Positions 36,142 to 44,420 of a stretch of DNA of 64,000 nt are shown in pieces. Source of the stretch: an uncultured Ruminococcus sp. (GTDB lineage: Bacteria; Bacillota_A; Clostridia; Oscillospirales; Ruminococcaceae); NCBI GenBank assembly GCA_900315975.1, contig ONBA01000004.1, forward strand, positions 1 to 64,000, given 5' to 3'. Numbering within the stretch: the first letter of the stretch is position 1; each line of letters opens with the position of its first letter. Under the pieces are notes generated by a model that ran no database searches, was not told where the DNA came from, and was given only the letters and a program-made list of their open reading frames with translations. The translations under genes were made by a program, and so were the position numbers.

Positions 36142-36843
36142 ATGAAGGTATTGCTCATAAGCGGCACTAACCATAAAGGTTCAACATATAATATCGGTCG
36201 GATGCTTGCGGAAAAAGTGACTTCTGCCGGTAATATATCCGAGGTGTTTCTGCCGCGTGATTTCGATGAATTCTGCTGCGGGTGCACCACCTGTTTCGTC
36301 AAGGGTGAGGACAAATGTCCGCACTATGAGAAACTCCGTCCAATAACAGAAAAGATAGACGAAGCTGACCTTGTGATACTCACATCGCCGGTCTATGTTT
36401 ACCATGTGACAGGACAGATGAAGGCTCTGCTTGACCATTACGGCTACCGCTGGATGGCACACCGCCCCGACGAGAAAATGTTCCATAAGCAGGCAGCAGT
36501 GGTCACAACAGCCGCAGGAGCGGGTGTCAAGTCGGCACTCAAGGATATGGCTGACAGCTGTTTCTTCTGGGGCATACCGAGAACATACAAGCTCGGCAAG
36601 CCTATAAGGGCTGCATCGTGGGAGACCGTAACTCCCAAGTTGAAGCAGTCGCTGGAGAAGCAGACAGACAGCATTGCCGCTAAAATCAAGCGAAACCACG
36701 GTAAAAACAGCGTTCCGCTGAAAACCGCGGCATTCTTCAGACTTATGGCAATGATTCAGAAAAACGGCTGGAATGAAGCCGACAAGAACTACTGGAATGA
36801 AAAAGGCTGGACTTCCGGCAAAAAGCCGTGGAAGAAGGTGTGA
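36142..36843 (+). CDS. Flavodoxin-fold NAD(P)H-dependent oxidoreductase
   Basis: This protein of about 233 residues begins with MKVLLISGTNHKGSTYNIG, the FMN phosphate loop of the NADPH-dependent FMN reductase / iron-sulfur flavoprotein group. It also has CCGCTTCFVKGEDKCPH, the cysteine cluster found in many members, and SPVYVYHVTGQMKALLDHYGY. Substrate unknown. The start is set by GGAGGAAGC upstream; an in-frame ATG at 36124 is less likely. The gap before it (36044-36141) holds a possible weak promoter (TTTGAA/TATAGA) and an imperfect stem between TTCCTCA and TGAGGAA. nadD overlaps or follows by a few bases. Confidence 0.85.
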   Translation: MKVLLISGTNHKGSTYNIGRMLAEKVTSAGNISEVFLPRDFDEFCCGCTTCFVKGEDKCPHYEKLRPITEKIDEADLVILTSPVYVYHVTGQMKALLDHYGYRWMAHRPDEKMFHKQAAVVTTAAGAGVKSALKDMADSCFFWGIPRTYKLGKPIRAASWETVTPKLKQSLEKQTDSIAAKIKRNHGKNSVPLKTAAFFRLMAMIQKNGWNEADKNYWNEKGWTSGKKPWKKV

Positions 36844-36848
36844 ATTGC

Positions 36849-37445
36849 ATGAGGACAGGTATATACGGCGGAAGCTTCAATCCGGTACACAACGGACATA
36901 TCCACCTCGCACTCACGGCAGTTTCTGAACTCGGACTTGACAGGCTTTTTCTTCTGCCGTCAAGAATAAGTCCGCACCGTTCATCTGACGAGTATGTCTC
37001 AGGTGAGGACAGACTTGAAATGCTCAGACTTGCCTGCGGTGTGAGCGAAAAGCTGAGTGTAAGTGACTATGAACTTCGCTCGGACAGAGTGAGTTACACA
37101 GTCTATACAGTCCGCGAATTCCGCAGAAGATACCCCGACGATGAGCTTTTTCTCCTTGTCGGGAGCGATATGTTTATGTCGTTTGAAACGTGGCGCTGCT
37201 TTGACGAGATACTCCGCGAGTGCACACTTGCTGTAGTTTCAAGGAATGAGGGTGACCTCCCCGAACTTGAAATAAAAGCTGATGAACTCCGTAAATTCGG
37301 TAATATCATCGTTTGCAAAGCTGAGCCGATTGAAATTTCATCTACCGATATAAGAAAAAAAATTGCAAAAAATCAGAAATACTCTTGCTATCTTGACGAA
37401 AATGTAGTACAATATATAAGATTGAAGAATCTTTACAGACAATGA
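36849..37445 (+). CDS. nadD: Nicotinate-nucleotide adenylyltransferase
   Basis: NadD joins AMP to nicotinate mononucleotide in NAD synthesis. The roughly 198 residues have GIYGGSFNPVHNGHIHLA (the HxGH nucleotidyltransferase site), LLPSRISPHR, LLVGSDMFMSFETW and the C-terminal ISSTDIRKKI. The ATG at 36849 follows AAGGTG. yqeK starts 9 bases after the stop, the usual nadD-yqeK order. Confidence 0.96.
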   Translation: MRTGIYGGSFNPVHNGHIHLALTAVSELGLDRLFLLPSRISPHRSSDEYVSGEDRLEMLRLACGVSEKLSVSDYELRSDRVSYTVYTVREFRRRYPDDELFLLVGSDMFMSFETWRCFDEILRECTLAVVSRNEGDLPELEIKADELRKFGNIIVCKAEPIEISSTDIRKKIAKNQKYSCYLDENVVQYIRLKNLYRQ

Positions 37446-37454
37446 GGTGAGCAT

Positions 37455-38042
37455 TTGTTATACGATCCCGATGACAAAAAGAAATACCTGAAATCGCACC
37501 TTTCACAGAAAAGGTATCAGCATTCGCTGAACGTTGCGGCGGAGTGCCGCAAGCTTGCCGAAAAGTATGGCGAAGACCCCGATAAGGCATATTTTGCAGG
37601 TCTGCTCCATGATATCTGCAAGGAACTCCCTGCCGCTGAGCAGAAGCAGTTCGTTCTCGAAAGCGGATACACAGTGTGCCGCGAAGAACTCGAAACCCGT
37701 TCGCTTCTTCACGCTATAGCCGGTGCATATTTTGTAAGGAAAGAATTTGGCGTTGAGGACATAGACATACTCAATTCAATACGCTTCCATACAGTCGGCA
37801 GAGCCGGAATGACAAGGCTTGAGGAGATAGTATACCTCGGTGACCTCGTTTCTGCTGAGCGTGACTACAAGGACGTTGACAAGATGCGTAAGCTGACCTA
37901 TTCTGACCTTGACGCGGCTATGCTTGAGGCATTTTCATTTTCGATAAAGTCAGTGATAAAAAAAGGCGGAGTTATCCCGCTGTGTACAGTTGAGGGCTAT
38001 AATTTCTATACGCGCCTCATCGAAGAAGAGAAGAATAAATAA
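37455..38042 (+). CDS. yqeK: HD-domain phosphohydrolase YqeK
   Basis: YqeK enzymes cleave diadenosine tetraphosphate symmetrically. The 195 residues carry the HD motif pattern: RYQHSLNVA (first His), GLLHDICKEL (His-Asp), SLLHAIAGAYF and IRFHTVG, then LGDLVSAERDY. It starts with TTG at 37455 behind GAGGTGA. It lies between nadD and the LCP-protein gene, as in other Firmicutes. Confidence 0.92.
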   Translation: MLYDPDDKKKYLKSHLSQKRYQHSLNVAAECRKLAEKYGEDPDKAYFAGLLHDICKELPAAEQKQFVLESGYTVCREELETRSLLHAIAGAYFVRKEFGVEDIDILNSIRFHTVGRAGMTRLEEIVYLGDLVSAERDYKDVDKMRKLTYSDLDAAMLEAFSFSIKSVIKKGGVIPLCTVEGYNFYTRLIEEEKNK

Positions 38043-38084
38043 AACGTAGGATGATAATACGACATTAATGAAAAGAGGATAACA

Positions 38085-39707
38085 ATGAAACAGAACGAAT
38101 TGGATATAAATGGCATGGACTCAAATAAAGAAGTCCATGAGCGTCCAAAGCCTTTAAAGAAGCTTGTAAGGGCTAATAATACTGCTTTCAGTCAGTATCC
38201 GCCTGCAAATGAACCTTACCGCGGACAGCATGAGGCACCTTCCGGAGAGTATCGCGGACCGCATGAGGCACCTTCCGGAGAGTATCATGGACAGCATGAG
38301 GCACCTGCCGGAGAGTATCATGGACATCATGAGACACCTGCCGGAGAGTATCATGGACAGCATGAAGCTCCTGCCGGAGAGTACCACGGAAAACATGAGG
38401 CACCTGCCGGAGAGTACCACGGCAAGCACGAAGCACCTGCCGAACCCTACCGCGGCAGATATGAAGCTGATAACAGTGATGACGATTACGATGAGGACTA
38501 CGAAGAATACGATGCTGAAAAAAAGCGTATCTCCGCAAAGGACGTTATCATCAAGACTGTTTCGGTTCTTACGAGTCTTGCTGTGATATGTATGCTCGTG
38601 CTGAATATGCCTATTTTTGTAGACAAAAACACCGGCGGAAACGTCTCGCTCGTTTACCTTTTCAAACACGCTCAGCCTATGGCTAAAGAGGGACAGCTCA
38701 AGAAGGAAGATGTCGAGCTGAACCTCAATACAGAGGTAGTTACTCCCGAATTCGACGACGGACTTGACCTCCCTCAGCTTGTTGAAGGTCAGTACAGCAT
38801 TCTCTTCCTCGGTTTCGATGAAGAGGAACTGAACAGCGACGTTATGTGGGTTGTACAGTTTGACATCGGTAACGGTGCTATGAATATACTTCAGATACCG
38901 CGTGACTGCTGTCTGCCGGACTACACTTCAAGCGTAACAAAGAAGTTCAACAGCATCTATTCATGCGGTGACCCGAATAAGATACCGATTCAGCGCGTTG
39001 TTGACGCTGTTCAGGAAAACTTCGGCATTCCGATAGATGCTTATATAACTACCGCTTGTTTCGATATCGTAAGAATGGTCGATATCATCGGCGGTATACC
39101 GATTCACCTCGACAATGAGATAATCTATGAGGCTGACAAGATAATCCCTGCCGGAGACGTTGTACTCGACGGTCAGCAGGCAGAATGGTTCGTTCGATTC
39201 CGTCACGAGTGGCTTCAGGGCGACATCGGACGTATGCAGAATCAGCGCCGTTTCATGGCGGCGGCTATGATGAAGCTCTTCAACATCGTTGAGGACGAGG
39301 GCAGAATCAAGCTCTACAGCTACATCAAACAGATAAAGGACGAGGAACTTATTTACACCGACCTTTCAATTGATGATATGAGCAAGGTAGCTGACTTTGC
39401 TTCTACTCTTTCAATGGATAATGTACACGTAAATATGGTTCCCGGTGAGGACGCGTGGTTCTATGCTGACGACGGTGAAAAGTACTCTGTATACTCCGTT
39501 CACAAGCAGGAGACCATTGATATGCTCAATGAGTATTTCCGTCCTTATCAGGTAGACATGAACGAAGACAGCACAACCATCGTTGAGCTTGTGCTCGACC
39601 ACTCTTACGCAGTATATGACGATACTGGAACGTCGTTCGAGGAACTCGAAACGGCTACCGAGCCGCTCAGAGACCCCGAAAAGAAACCATGGTGGAAGGA
39701 AGATTGA
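38085..39707 (+). CDS. LytR-CpsA-Psr family protein with cytoplasmic 11-residue repeats
   Basis: LCP proteins attach teichoic acids or polysaccharides to peptidoglycan. The 540 residues start with a hydrophilic region containing eight copies of an 11-residue unit (GEYHGxHEAPA, residues 43-130), then an acidic stretch, one membrane span (about 154-177) and the outer LCP domain: LFLGFDEEELNSDVMWVVQFD, NILQIPRDCCL, KFNSIYSCG and WFVRFRHEWLQGDIGRMQNQRRF, which supplies the phosphate-binding arginines. The repeats would lie in the cytoplasm, which is unusual for the family. AAAGAGG precedes the ATG. It sits between yqeK and rsfS. Confidence 0.88.
   Translation: MKQNELDINGMDSNKEVHERPKPLKKLVRANNTAFSQYPPANEPYRGQHEAPSGEYRGPHEAPSGEYHGQHEAPAGEYHGHHETPAGEYHGQHEAPAGEYHGKHEAPAGEYHGKHEAPAEPYRGRYEADNSDDDYDEDYEEYDAEKKRISAKDVIIKTVSVLTSLAVICMLVLNMPIFVDKNTGGNVSLVYLFKHAQPMAKEGQLKKEDVELNLNTEVVTPEFDDGLDLPQLVEGQYSILFLGFDEEELNSDVMWVVQFDIGNGAMNILQIPRDCCLPDYTSSVTKKFNSIYSCGDPNKIPIQRVVDAVQENFGIPIDAYITTACFDIVRMVDIIGGIPIHLDNEIIYEADKIIPAGDVVLDGQQAEWFVRFRHEWLQGDIGRMQNQRRFMAAAMMKLFNIVEDEGRIKLYSYIKQIKDEELIYTDLSIDDMSKVADFASTLSMDNVHVNMVPGEDAWFYADDGEKYSVYSVHKQETIDMLNEYFRPYQVDMNEDSTTIVELVLDHSYAVYDDTGTSFEELETATEPLRDPEKKPWWKED
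38211..38474 (+). repeat. Eight 33-bp coding tandem repeats
   Basis: Eight consecutive 33-bp units each encode about GEYHGQHEAPA. The central units are nearly identical in DNA (such as GCACCTGCCGGAGAGTA), the outer ones diverged (EPYRGQHEAPS first, EPYRGRYEAD last). High identity in the middle suggests recent slippage or recombination and possible copy-number variation between strains. Confidence 0.9.
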
Positions 39708-39711
39708 ATTT

Positions 39712-40086
39712 ATGACTGAGCAGGAAAAGCTCGAACTTATAGTTAAAACACTCGACAGCAAAAGGGGAGAGGATATACAGGCTCTGCGCATTGCCGACCT
39801 CACTATCCTCGCTGACTATTTCGTTATCGTAAATGGTACAAGTAATACCCATGCACGTACTCTTGCCGACGAGGTAGAGTTTCAGCTTTCACAGAAGGGT
39901 ATTGAACCCGAGCGCCGTGAGGCTGATACCGGCAACACTTGGATAATCCTTGATTACGGCGATATCATCGTTCACGTTTTCTACAAGGAAACACGTAATT
40001 TCTATAAGCTTGAAGGACTTTGGGCTGACGGTGAGCCGGTCGATATAAGTGCACTCCTCACGAAAGAGGGCAATGGTGAGAACTAA
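39712..40086 (+). CDS. rsfS: Ribosome silencing factor RsfS
   Basis: RsfS binds uL14 on the 50S subunit and blocks subunit joining when nutrients are scarce. The 124 residues show LADYFVIVNGTSNTHARTLADEVE and GNTWIILDYGDIIVHVFYKETRNFYKLEGLW, the standard core. The ATG at 39712 has GGAAGGA upstream. The following membrane-protein gene overlaps its end. Confidence 0.95.
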   Translation: MTEQEKLELIVKTLDSKRGEDIQALRIADLTILADYFVIVNGTSNTHARTLADEVEFQLSQKGIEPERREADTGNTWIILDYGDIIVHVFYKETRNFYKLEGLWADGEPVDISALLTKEGNGEN

Positions 40087-40441
40087 TAACTCGCAGGGCA
40101 GAATGATCTGCATAGCTATCAGCGGATTTATGCTCGTAAAATTCTTTATAAACCTTGCGATAGGCGGCTTTGATGCAGCAGAACTCATCAGGGCGATAGT
40201 GTGCGGATTCTTTCTGATAACCGGACTCGAATACGTTAATTACATCATTGCAGGTGTACTCGCTTTCTATGCGATAAGATTCCTGCCGAACAATATCATG
40301 CACATCAAGGATAATTTTATTTACCTTCTTGAAGGTATAGTCGATATCGGCTGTGCAGTGGTACTGTGCACTGTTCCGGCAGTAAAAGAACATTTCACAA
40401 ACAAGTGGAATGACTTTCAGTCGAAGATAAGCAAAAAATAA
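40073..40441 (+). CDS. Small integral membrane protein of unknown function
   Basis: A protein of about 122 residues with at least three hydrophobic segments (about 14-32, 38-66 and 84-102) and a basic C-terminal tail. I recognise no family. The start is uncertain: ATG 40073 and GTG 40076 both lie behind AAAGAGGG, 14 and 11 bases inside the end of rsfS. It lies between rsfS and leuS in one run of genes. Confidence 0.65.
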   Translation: MVRTNNSQGRMICIAISGFMLVKFFINLAIGGFDAAELIRAIVCGFFLITGLEYVNYIIAGVLAFYAIRFLPNNIMHIKDNFIYLLEGIVDIGCAVVLCTVPAVKEHFTNKWNDFQSKISKK

Positions 40442-40462
40442 TAAAAAGGAATGATTTATACA

Positions 40463-42895
40463 ATGGGCAGATACGATTTTACCGCCATTGAGAAAAAGTG
40501 GCAGAAGTATTGGGAGGAGCATGAGACCTTCAAGACTGATGTATGGGATTTCAGCAAGCCGAAGTTTTATGCACTCGATATGTTCCCCTATCCGTCGGGA
40601 GTAGGTCTCCACGCTGGTCACCCCGAGGGATACACAGCAACAGACATCGTTTCACGTATGAAGCGTATGCAGGGCTACAACGTCCTTCACCCGATGGGAT
40701 ACGATTCATTCGGTCTGCCTGCTGAGCAGTACGCGGTAAATACCGGAAATCACCCCAACGGATTTACTCAGGAAAATATCAAGACCTTCTCGAAACAGCT
40801 CAAGGAACTCGGTTTCGACTACGACTGGTCAAAGATGATAGCTACTTCTGACCCTGAGTTCTATAAGTGGACTCAGTGGATATTCAAACAGCTCTACATT
40901 GACGGCTACGCTAAGTACATTGATATGCCTGTTAACTGGTGCGAAGAACTGGGTACTGTTCTTTCCAACGACGAGGTTATTGACGGAAAATCCGAGCGCG
41001 GCGGTTTTCCTGTTGTCCGCAAAAATATGAAGCAGTGGGTCATCGACCAGCCTGCTTTTGCTGAAAAGCTCCTCGAAGGCCTCGATGAGATAGACTGGCC
41101 GGAGTCAACAAAGTCCATGCAGAGAAACTGGATAGGCAAGTCTACCGGTGTTGAGGTAGAATTTGACATTGTCGGCGGCGGAAAATTCTCGATATTCACA
41201 ACTTGTATCGAAACTATTTACGGTATCACTTTCATGGTACTCGCTCCCGACGGTGATATCACTGCAAGCCTTCTCGACCGCGTTCAGAACCGCGAAGAGG
41301 TCGAGGCTTACATAGAAGAAACAAAGAAGAAAAACGATATGGACCGTACAGAGCTCAACAAGACAAAGTCAGGCTGTGAGCTCAAGGGTGTTACTTGTAT
41401 CAACCCTGTAAACGGCAAAGAAGTTCGTATGTTCATAGGCGACTTCGTTCTTGCAAGCTACGGTACCGGTGCAGTTATGGCTGTTCCAAGCCACGACCAG
41501 CGTGACTTTGAGTACGCAATAGCTCACAATATCGACATGATACAGGTCATAGACGGTAAGGACGGTCATATCGACGTATCCGAAGCGGCTATGGAAAAGA
41601 CAGAGTACCTAGGCAAGGGCTACAAGCTCATCAATTCCGAGGAGTTTACTGGTCTCACTGTTGAAGAGGCTAAGGAAGCAATTACTAAGAAACTCGAAGA
41701 AATGGGCAGAGCTAAGCGTACTGTTAATTACCATTTCCGCGAGTGGATATTCGCACGTCAGCGCTACTGGGGCGAGCCTGTTCCTGTAGTTCACGGCGAG
41801 GACGGTTCTATCCGTGTTCTCGATGATGAAGAACTCCCGCTCATTCTCCCCGAACTTGATGACTACAAGGGCAAGAACGGCAAGGCTCCTCTTGAAAATG
41901 CAACAGAGTGGAAAAAGTACGAGAAGGACGGCTTCAAGGGTACACGTGAGACTTCAACTATGCCCGGAAGCGCTGGTTCAAGCTGGTACTACTTCAGATA
42001 CATCGACCCGCACAACGACAAGCAGTTCGCTGACCCTGAACTTCTTAAACACTGGATGCCTGTTGACCTCTATATCGGTGGTCCTGAGCACGCTGTAGGT
42101 CACCTCATGTACTCTCGTATTTGGAACAGATACCTCTACGATAAGGGCCTTGCACCTACTAAGGAGCCGTTCAAGAAGCTTGTTCATCAGGGTATGATAC
42201 TTGGCGAGAATGGTATCAAGATGGGTAAGCGTTTCCCTGAGTTCGTTGTTAACCCCTCGGATATCGTAAGAGACTACGGTGCAGATACACTTCGCCTCTA
42301 TGAGATGTTCATGGGACCTCTCGAGGTAAGCAAACCATGGAGTAAGAACGGTGTTGAGGGTGCGAGAAAGTTCATCAACCGTGTATGGAACTTCTTCACA
42401 GAGCCTGAAAACCTCACTGACGATAACGACGGTGCTCTTACTAAGGTATACCATCAGACTGTCAAAAAGGTAACTAACGACTACGAGAACCTCGCTTTCA
42501 ATACTGCTATCAGTCAGATGATGATATTCGTGAACGAGGTATACAAGAATGGCAAGTGCCCGAAGGAGTATGCTGAGGGACTCATTAAGATGCTCTCGTG
42601 CATTACACCTCACGTCGGCGAAGAGATATGGAGCCTTCTTGGTCATAACGACACTATCGCCTTCGAGTGCTGGCCGACTTACGATGAAGCTCAGCTCGTA
42701 GAGGATACTATTGAGATTGTTGTTCAGATAAACGGCAAGATAAAGGCTAAACTCAACATTGCTGTTGATTCCGACAAGGACAGTGTTATCGCTCTCGCTA
42801 TGGATAATGAGGACGTTAAAAAAGCTGTTGAAGGCAAAAATATAGTAAAACAGATATATGTACCAAATAAGCTTGTTAATATTGTGGCGAAATGA
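40463..42895 (+). CDS. leuS: Leucyl-tRNA synthetase
   Basis: LeuRS charges tRNA-Leu. The roughly 810 residues match: YDFTAIEKKWQKYW, PYPSGVGLHAGHPEGYTATD (HIGH site), the editing insert with YGTGAVMAVPSHDQRDFEYA, the tRNA-contact WYYFRYIDP and MFMGPLEVSKPWS. The KMSKS loop reads GIKMGKRFPEFVVNP, so the second Lys is retained but both serines are changed. ATG 40463 is chosen from family length; AAAGGA lies 13 bases upstream, and an in-frame ATG at 40451 sits too near it. No T-box leader is present because the gene is read from upstream. Confidence 0.96.
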   Translation: MGRYDFTAIEKKWQKYWEEHETFKTDVWDFSKPKFYALDMFPYPSGVGLHAGHPEGYTATDIVSRMKRMQGYNVLHPMGYDSFGLPAEQYAVNTGNHPNGFTQENIKTFSKQLKELGFDYDWSKMIATSDPEFYKWTQWIFKQLYIDGYAKYIDMPVNWCEELGTVLSNDEVIDGKSERGGFPVVRKNMKQWVIDQPAFAEKLLEGLDEIDWPESTKSMQRNWIGKSTGVEVEFDIVGGGKFSIFTTCIETIYGITFMVLAPDGDITASLLDRVQNREEVEAYIEETKKKNDMDRTELNKTKSGCELKGVTCINPVNGKEVRMFIGDFVLASYGTGAVMAVPSHDQRDFEYAIAHNIDMIQVIDGKDGHIDVSEAAMEKTEYLGKGYKLINSEEFTGLTVEEAKEAITKKLEEMGRAKRTVNYHFREWIFARQRYWGEPVPVVHGEDGSIRVLDDEELPLILPELDDYKGKNGKAPLENATEWKKYEKDGFKGTRETSTMPGSAGSSWYYFRYIDPHNDKQFADPELLKHWMPVDLYIGGPEHAVGHLMYSRIWNRYLYDKGLAPTKEPFKKLVHQGMILGENGIKMGKRFPEFVVNPSDIVRDYGADTLRLYEMFMGPLEVSKPWSKNGVEGARKFINRVWNFFTEPENLTDDNDGALTKVYHQTVKKVTNDYENLAFNTAISQMMIFVNEVYKNGKCPKEYAEGLIKMLSCITPHVGEEIWSLLGHNDTIAFECWPTYDEAQLVEDTIEIVVQINGKIKAKLNIAVDSDKDSVIALAMDNEDVKKAVEGKNIVKQIYVPNKLVNIVAK

Positions 42896-42922
42896 CGAAT
42901 TTTTCCAAACTGTAAAAAAAGC

Positions 42923-42951
42923 TTGACATATTATGGTTTTAGTGATAAAAT
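42923..42951 (+). promoter_or_regulatory. Sigma-A promoter of rpsU
   Basis: TTGACA (42923-42928), 17-bp spacer, TAAAAT (42946-42951). Predicted leader length to the rpsU ATG is about 143 bases. Confidence 0.88.
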
Positions 42952-42952
42952 A

Positions 42953-42992
42953 ATATTATATTCGTATATGTTATTATATTATATTCGTATAT
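42953..42992 (+). repeat. Two copies of a 17-bp direct repeat at the rpsU transcription start
   Basis: ATATTATATTCGTATAT occurs at 42953-42969 and again at 42976-42992, a 23-bp period. The first copy overlaps the likely start of transcription. It may be a small tandem duplication or a pair of protein sites. Confidence 0.75.
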
Positions 42993-43012
42993 AGCTATAA
43001 AATTATAGTTAT

Positions 43013-43078
43013 GAGGTATGTTAACTGACACTCGTAAGAGTGATTAGTATAAAGCCCGGGGTTCCAATGGGCAACCTC
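43013..43078 (+). promoter_or_regulatory. Structured leader of rpsU, three-way junction
   Basis: GAGGT (43013-43017) can pair with ACCTC (43074-43078). Inside are two hairpins. ACTGA-CACTC pairs with GAGTG-(A)-TTAGT closed by a GTAA (GNRA) tetraloop (43024-43048). GCCC pairs with GGGC (43054-43072). The rpsU ribosome-binding site lies 12-15 bases beyond. The compact shape suggests an autoregulatory ribosomal-protein leader or a ligand-binding RNA; I know no named family that matches. Confidence 0.55.
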
Positions 43079-43100
43079 TAAACAAGGGAGGGAAAGATAA

Positions 43101-43274
43101 ATGGCAGAAGTTCGCGTTGGTAAGAACGAGTCTCTTGACACTGCTCTTAAAAGATTTAAGAGATCATGTGCAAAGGACGGCGTTATTGCTGAGGTTCGCA
43201 AAAGAGAGCACTACGAAAAGCCTTCAGTTAAGCGTAAGAAGAAGTCTGAGGCAGCTCGTAAGCGTAAGTATTAA
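43101..43274 (+). CDS. rpsU: 30S ribosomal protein bS21
   Basis: bS21 is a small basic protein near the anti-Shine-Dalgarno end of 16S rRNA. The 57 residues read [22 protein letters not shown] at the start, then [21 protein letters not shown], standard for the family. GGGAGGG precedes the ATG. It is monocistronic, with a strong promoter, structured leader and terminator. Confidence 0.97.
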   Translation: MAEVRVGKNESLDTALKRFKRSCAKDGVIAEVRKREHYEKPSVKRKKKSEAARKRKY

Positions 43275-43301
43275 TTTTGCGTGAACTATTAAAGTGTTGA
43301 T

Positions 43302-43328
43302 AAAAGCGGGCGATAATGTCCGCTTTTT
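43302..43328 (+). terminator. Intrinsic terminator of rpsU
   Basis: AAAAGCGGGC pairs with GTCCGCTTTT (one wobble) around a 6-nt loop, followed by a T-run. Confidence 0.85.
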
Positions 43329-43427
43329 CATTTGACTTTTTTATTTCCCACCGGGAAAATTTTCATACATGACGTTTTCCGACAGATTTCTTTCTGACGG
43401 TGACGTATAATGTTAGTGGAGGTATTA

Positions 43428-43979
43428 ATGCTATTCAGTATTACAGCTGCATTCAACCATGTGACCGATATATCTCCGGAAATGCTCGCAAGACTCGGTA
43501 TAAAGGGTCTTATCCTCGATATCGACAATACTCTCGCGAGACATAATGATCCGCAGCCTGCGGACGGCGTCGTTGAATGGCTCGAAATGATGAAAGAATG
43601 CGGTATCAGAATGATAATCGTATCGAATAATTTTTATCTCCGCGTGAAGCTTTTTGCTGAACTCGTCGGACTTGAGTATGTCTGCGACAGCAAGAAGCCG
43701 TTCAAAAAGGGGTACAGAATTGCCGCAATGAGAATGGGACTTCCGAAACATTCACTTGCCGCAGTCGGCGATCAGATACTCACCGACGTTCTCGGTGCAA
43801 ACCTGTTCAAGATAAAAATGCTCTACACTATTCCGCTTGGAAACAGAGAAAGCAGAATGTTCAGGATCCGCTCGGTGATAGAGTCGCCGTTCATACCTAA
43901 AAAAATTTACTGCCGCGGCGGAAAAACTGCGGTGGATCATCATACTCTGAAAGCTATTACATATAAGGAGCGTTTATAA
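43428..43979 (+). CDS. yqeG: YqeG family HAD-IIIA phosphatase
   Basis: This HAD phosphatase (about 183 residues) has GLILDIDNTLARH (DxDxT nucleophile motif), IIVSNN (motif II), KKPFKKGYRIAAMRMG (motif III lysine) and AVGDQILTDVLGAN (motif IV). Related YqeG proteins dephosphorylate phosphatidylglycerophosphate in some lineages; the substrate here is not proven. The start with GGAGGT at 43415 is chosen over an upstream in-frame ATG. It overlaps the aroQ start by one base. Confidence 0.88.
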   Translation: MLFSITAAFNHVTDISPEMLARLGIKGLILDIDNTLARHNDPQPADGVVEWLEMMKECGIRMIIVSNNFYLRVKLFAELVGLEYVCDSKKPFKKGYRIAAMRMGLPKHSLAAVGDQILTDVLGANLFKIKMLYTIPLGNRESRMFRIRSVIESPFIPKKIYCRGGKTAVDHHTLKAITYKERL

Positions 43980-44410
43980 TGATCAAAAAGATCCTTGTTA
44001 TACACGGACCTAATCTCAATCTTCTCGGCGAACGTGAGCCGGGAGTTTACGGAAATGCAGGAATAGATACTCTCAACAGCAACATAATCGACCGCGCTAA
44101 AGAGCAGGGACTTGAGTGTGAGATTTTCCAGTCCAACCATGAGGGCGCTATCATAGATAAGCTCCACGCTGCACGTACTGCCTTTGACGGTGTTATCATC
44201 AACGCAGGAGCTTATACTCACTACAGCTACGCTATCAGGGACGCTATTGCGGCTATAAAGATACCGGTTATAGAGGTTCACATCAGCAATATCAATGCGC
44301 GTGAGGAGTTCCGTAAGAATTCTGTAATTGCTCCGGTTTGCAAAGGAAGTATTTGCGGATTCGGTCTTCTCAGCTATTACCTCGCCGTTCAGGCTATGGC
44401 AGAGCTTTAA
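43979..44410 (+). CDS. aroQ: Type II 3-dehydroquinate dehydratase
   Basis: AroQ dehydrates 3-dehydroquinate in the shikimate pathway. The 143 residues contain HGPNLNLLGEREPGVYG (with the catalytic Arg and Tyr), QSNHEGAIIDKLH, INAGAYTHYSYAIRDAI and EVHISNINAREEFR (catalytic His). It begins on the last base of the yqeG stop codon and is followed after 10 bases by the peptidase gene. Confidence 0.97.
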   Translation: MIKKILVIHGPNLNLLGEREPGVYGNAGIDTLNSNIIDRAKEQGLECEIFQSNHEGAIIDKLHAARTAFDGVIINAGAYTHYSYAIRDAIAAIKIPVIEVHISNINAREEFRKNSVIAPVCKGSICGFGLLSYYLAVQAMAEL

Positions 44411-44420
44411 GGAGTTAAGT

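Noticed and set aside
38211..38474. CRISPR-like regular 33-bp repeats
   Set aside because: The units are contiguous without unique spacers, remain in frame and encode a peptide repeat.
38154..38669. Long minus-strand open frame across the LCP repeats
   Set aside because: It is the antisense shadow of the repeat-bearing coding region, has no ribosome-binding site, and its repeats only mirror the real ones.
42896..43100. T-box or tRNA-like element near leuS or rpsU
   Set aside because: No T-box consensus and no cloverleaf were seen; the gap holds the rpsU promoter, a direct repeat and the leader.
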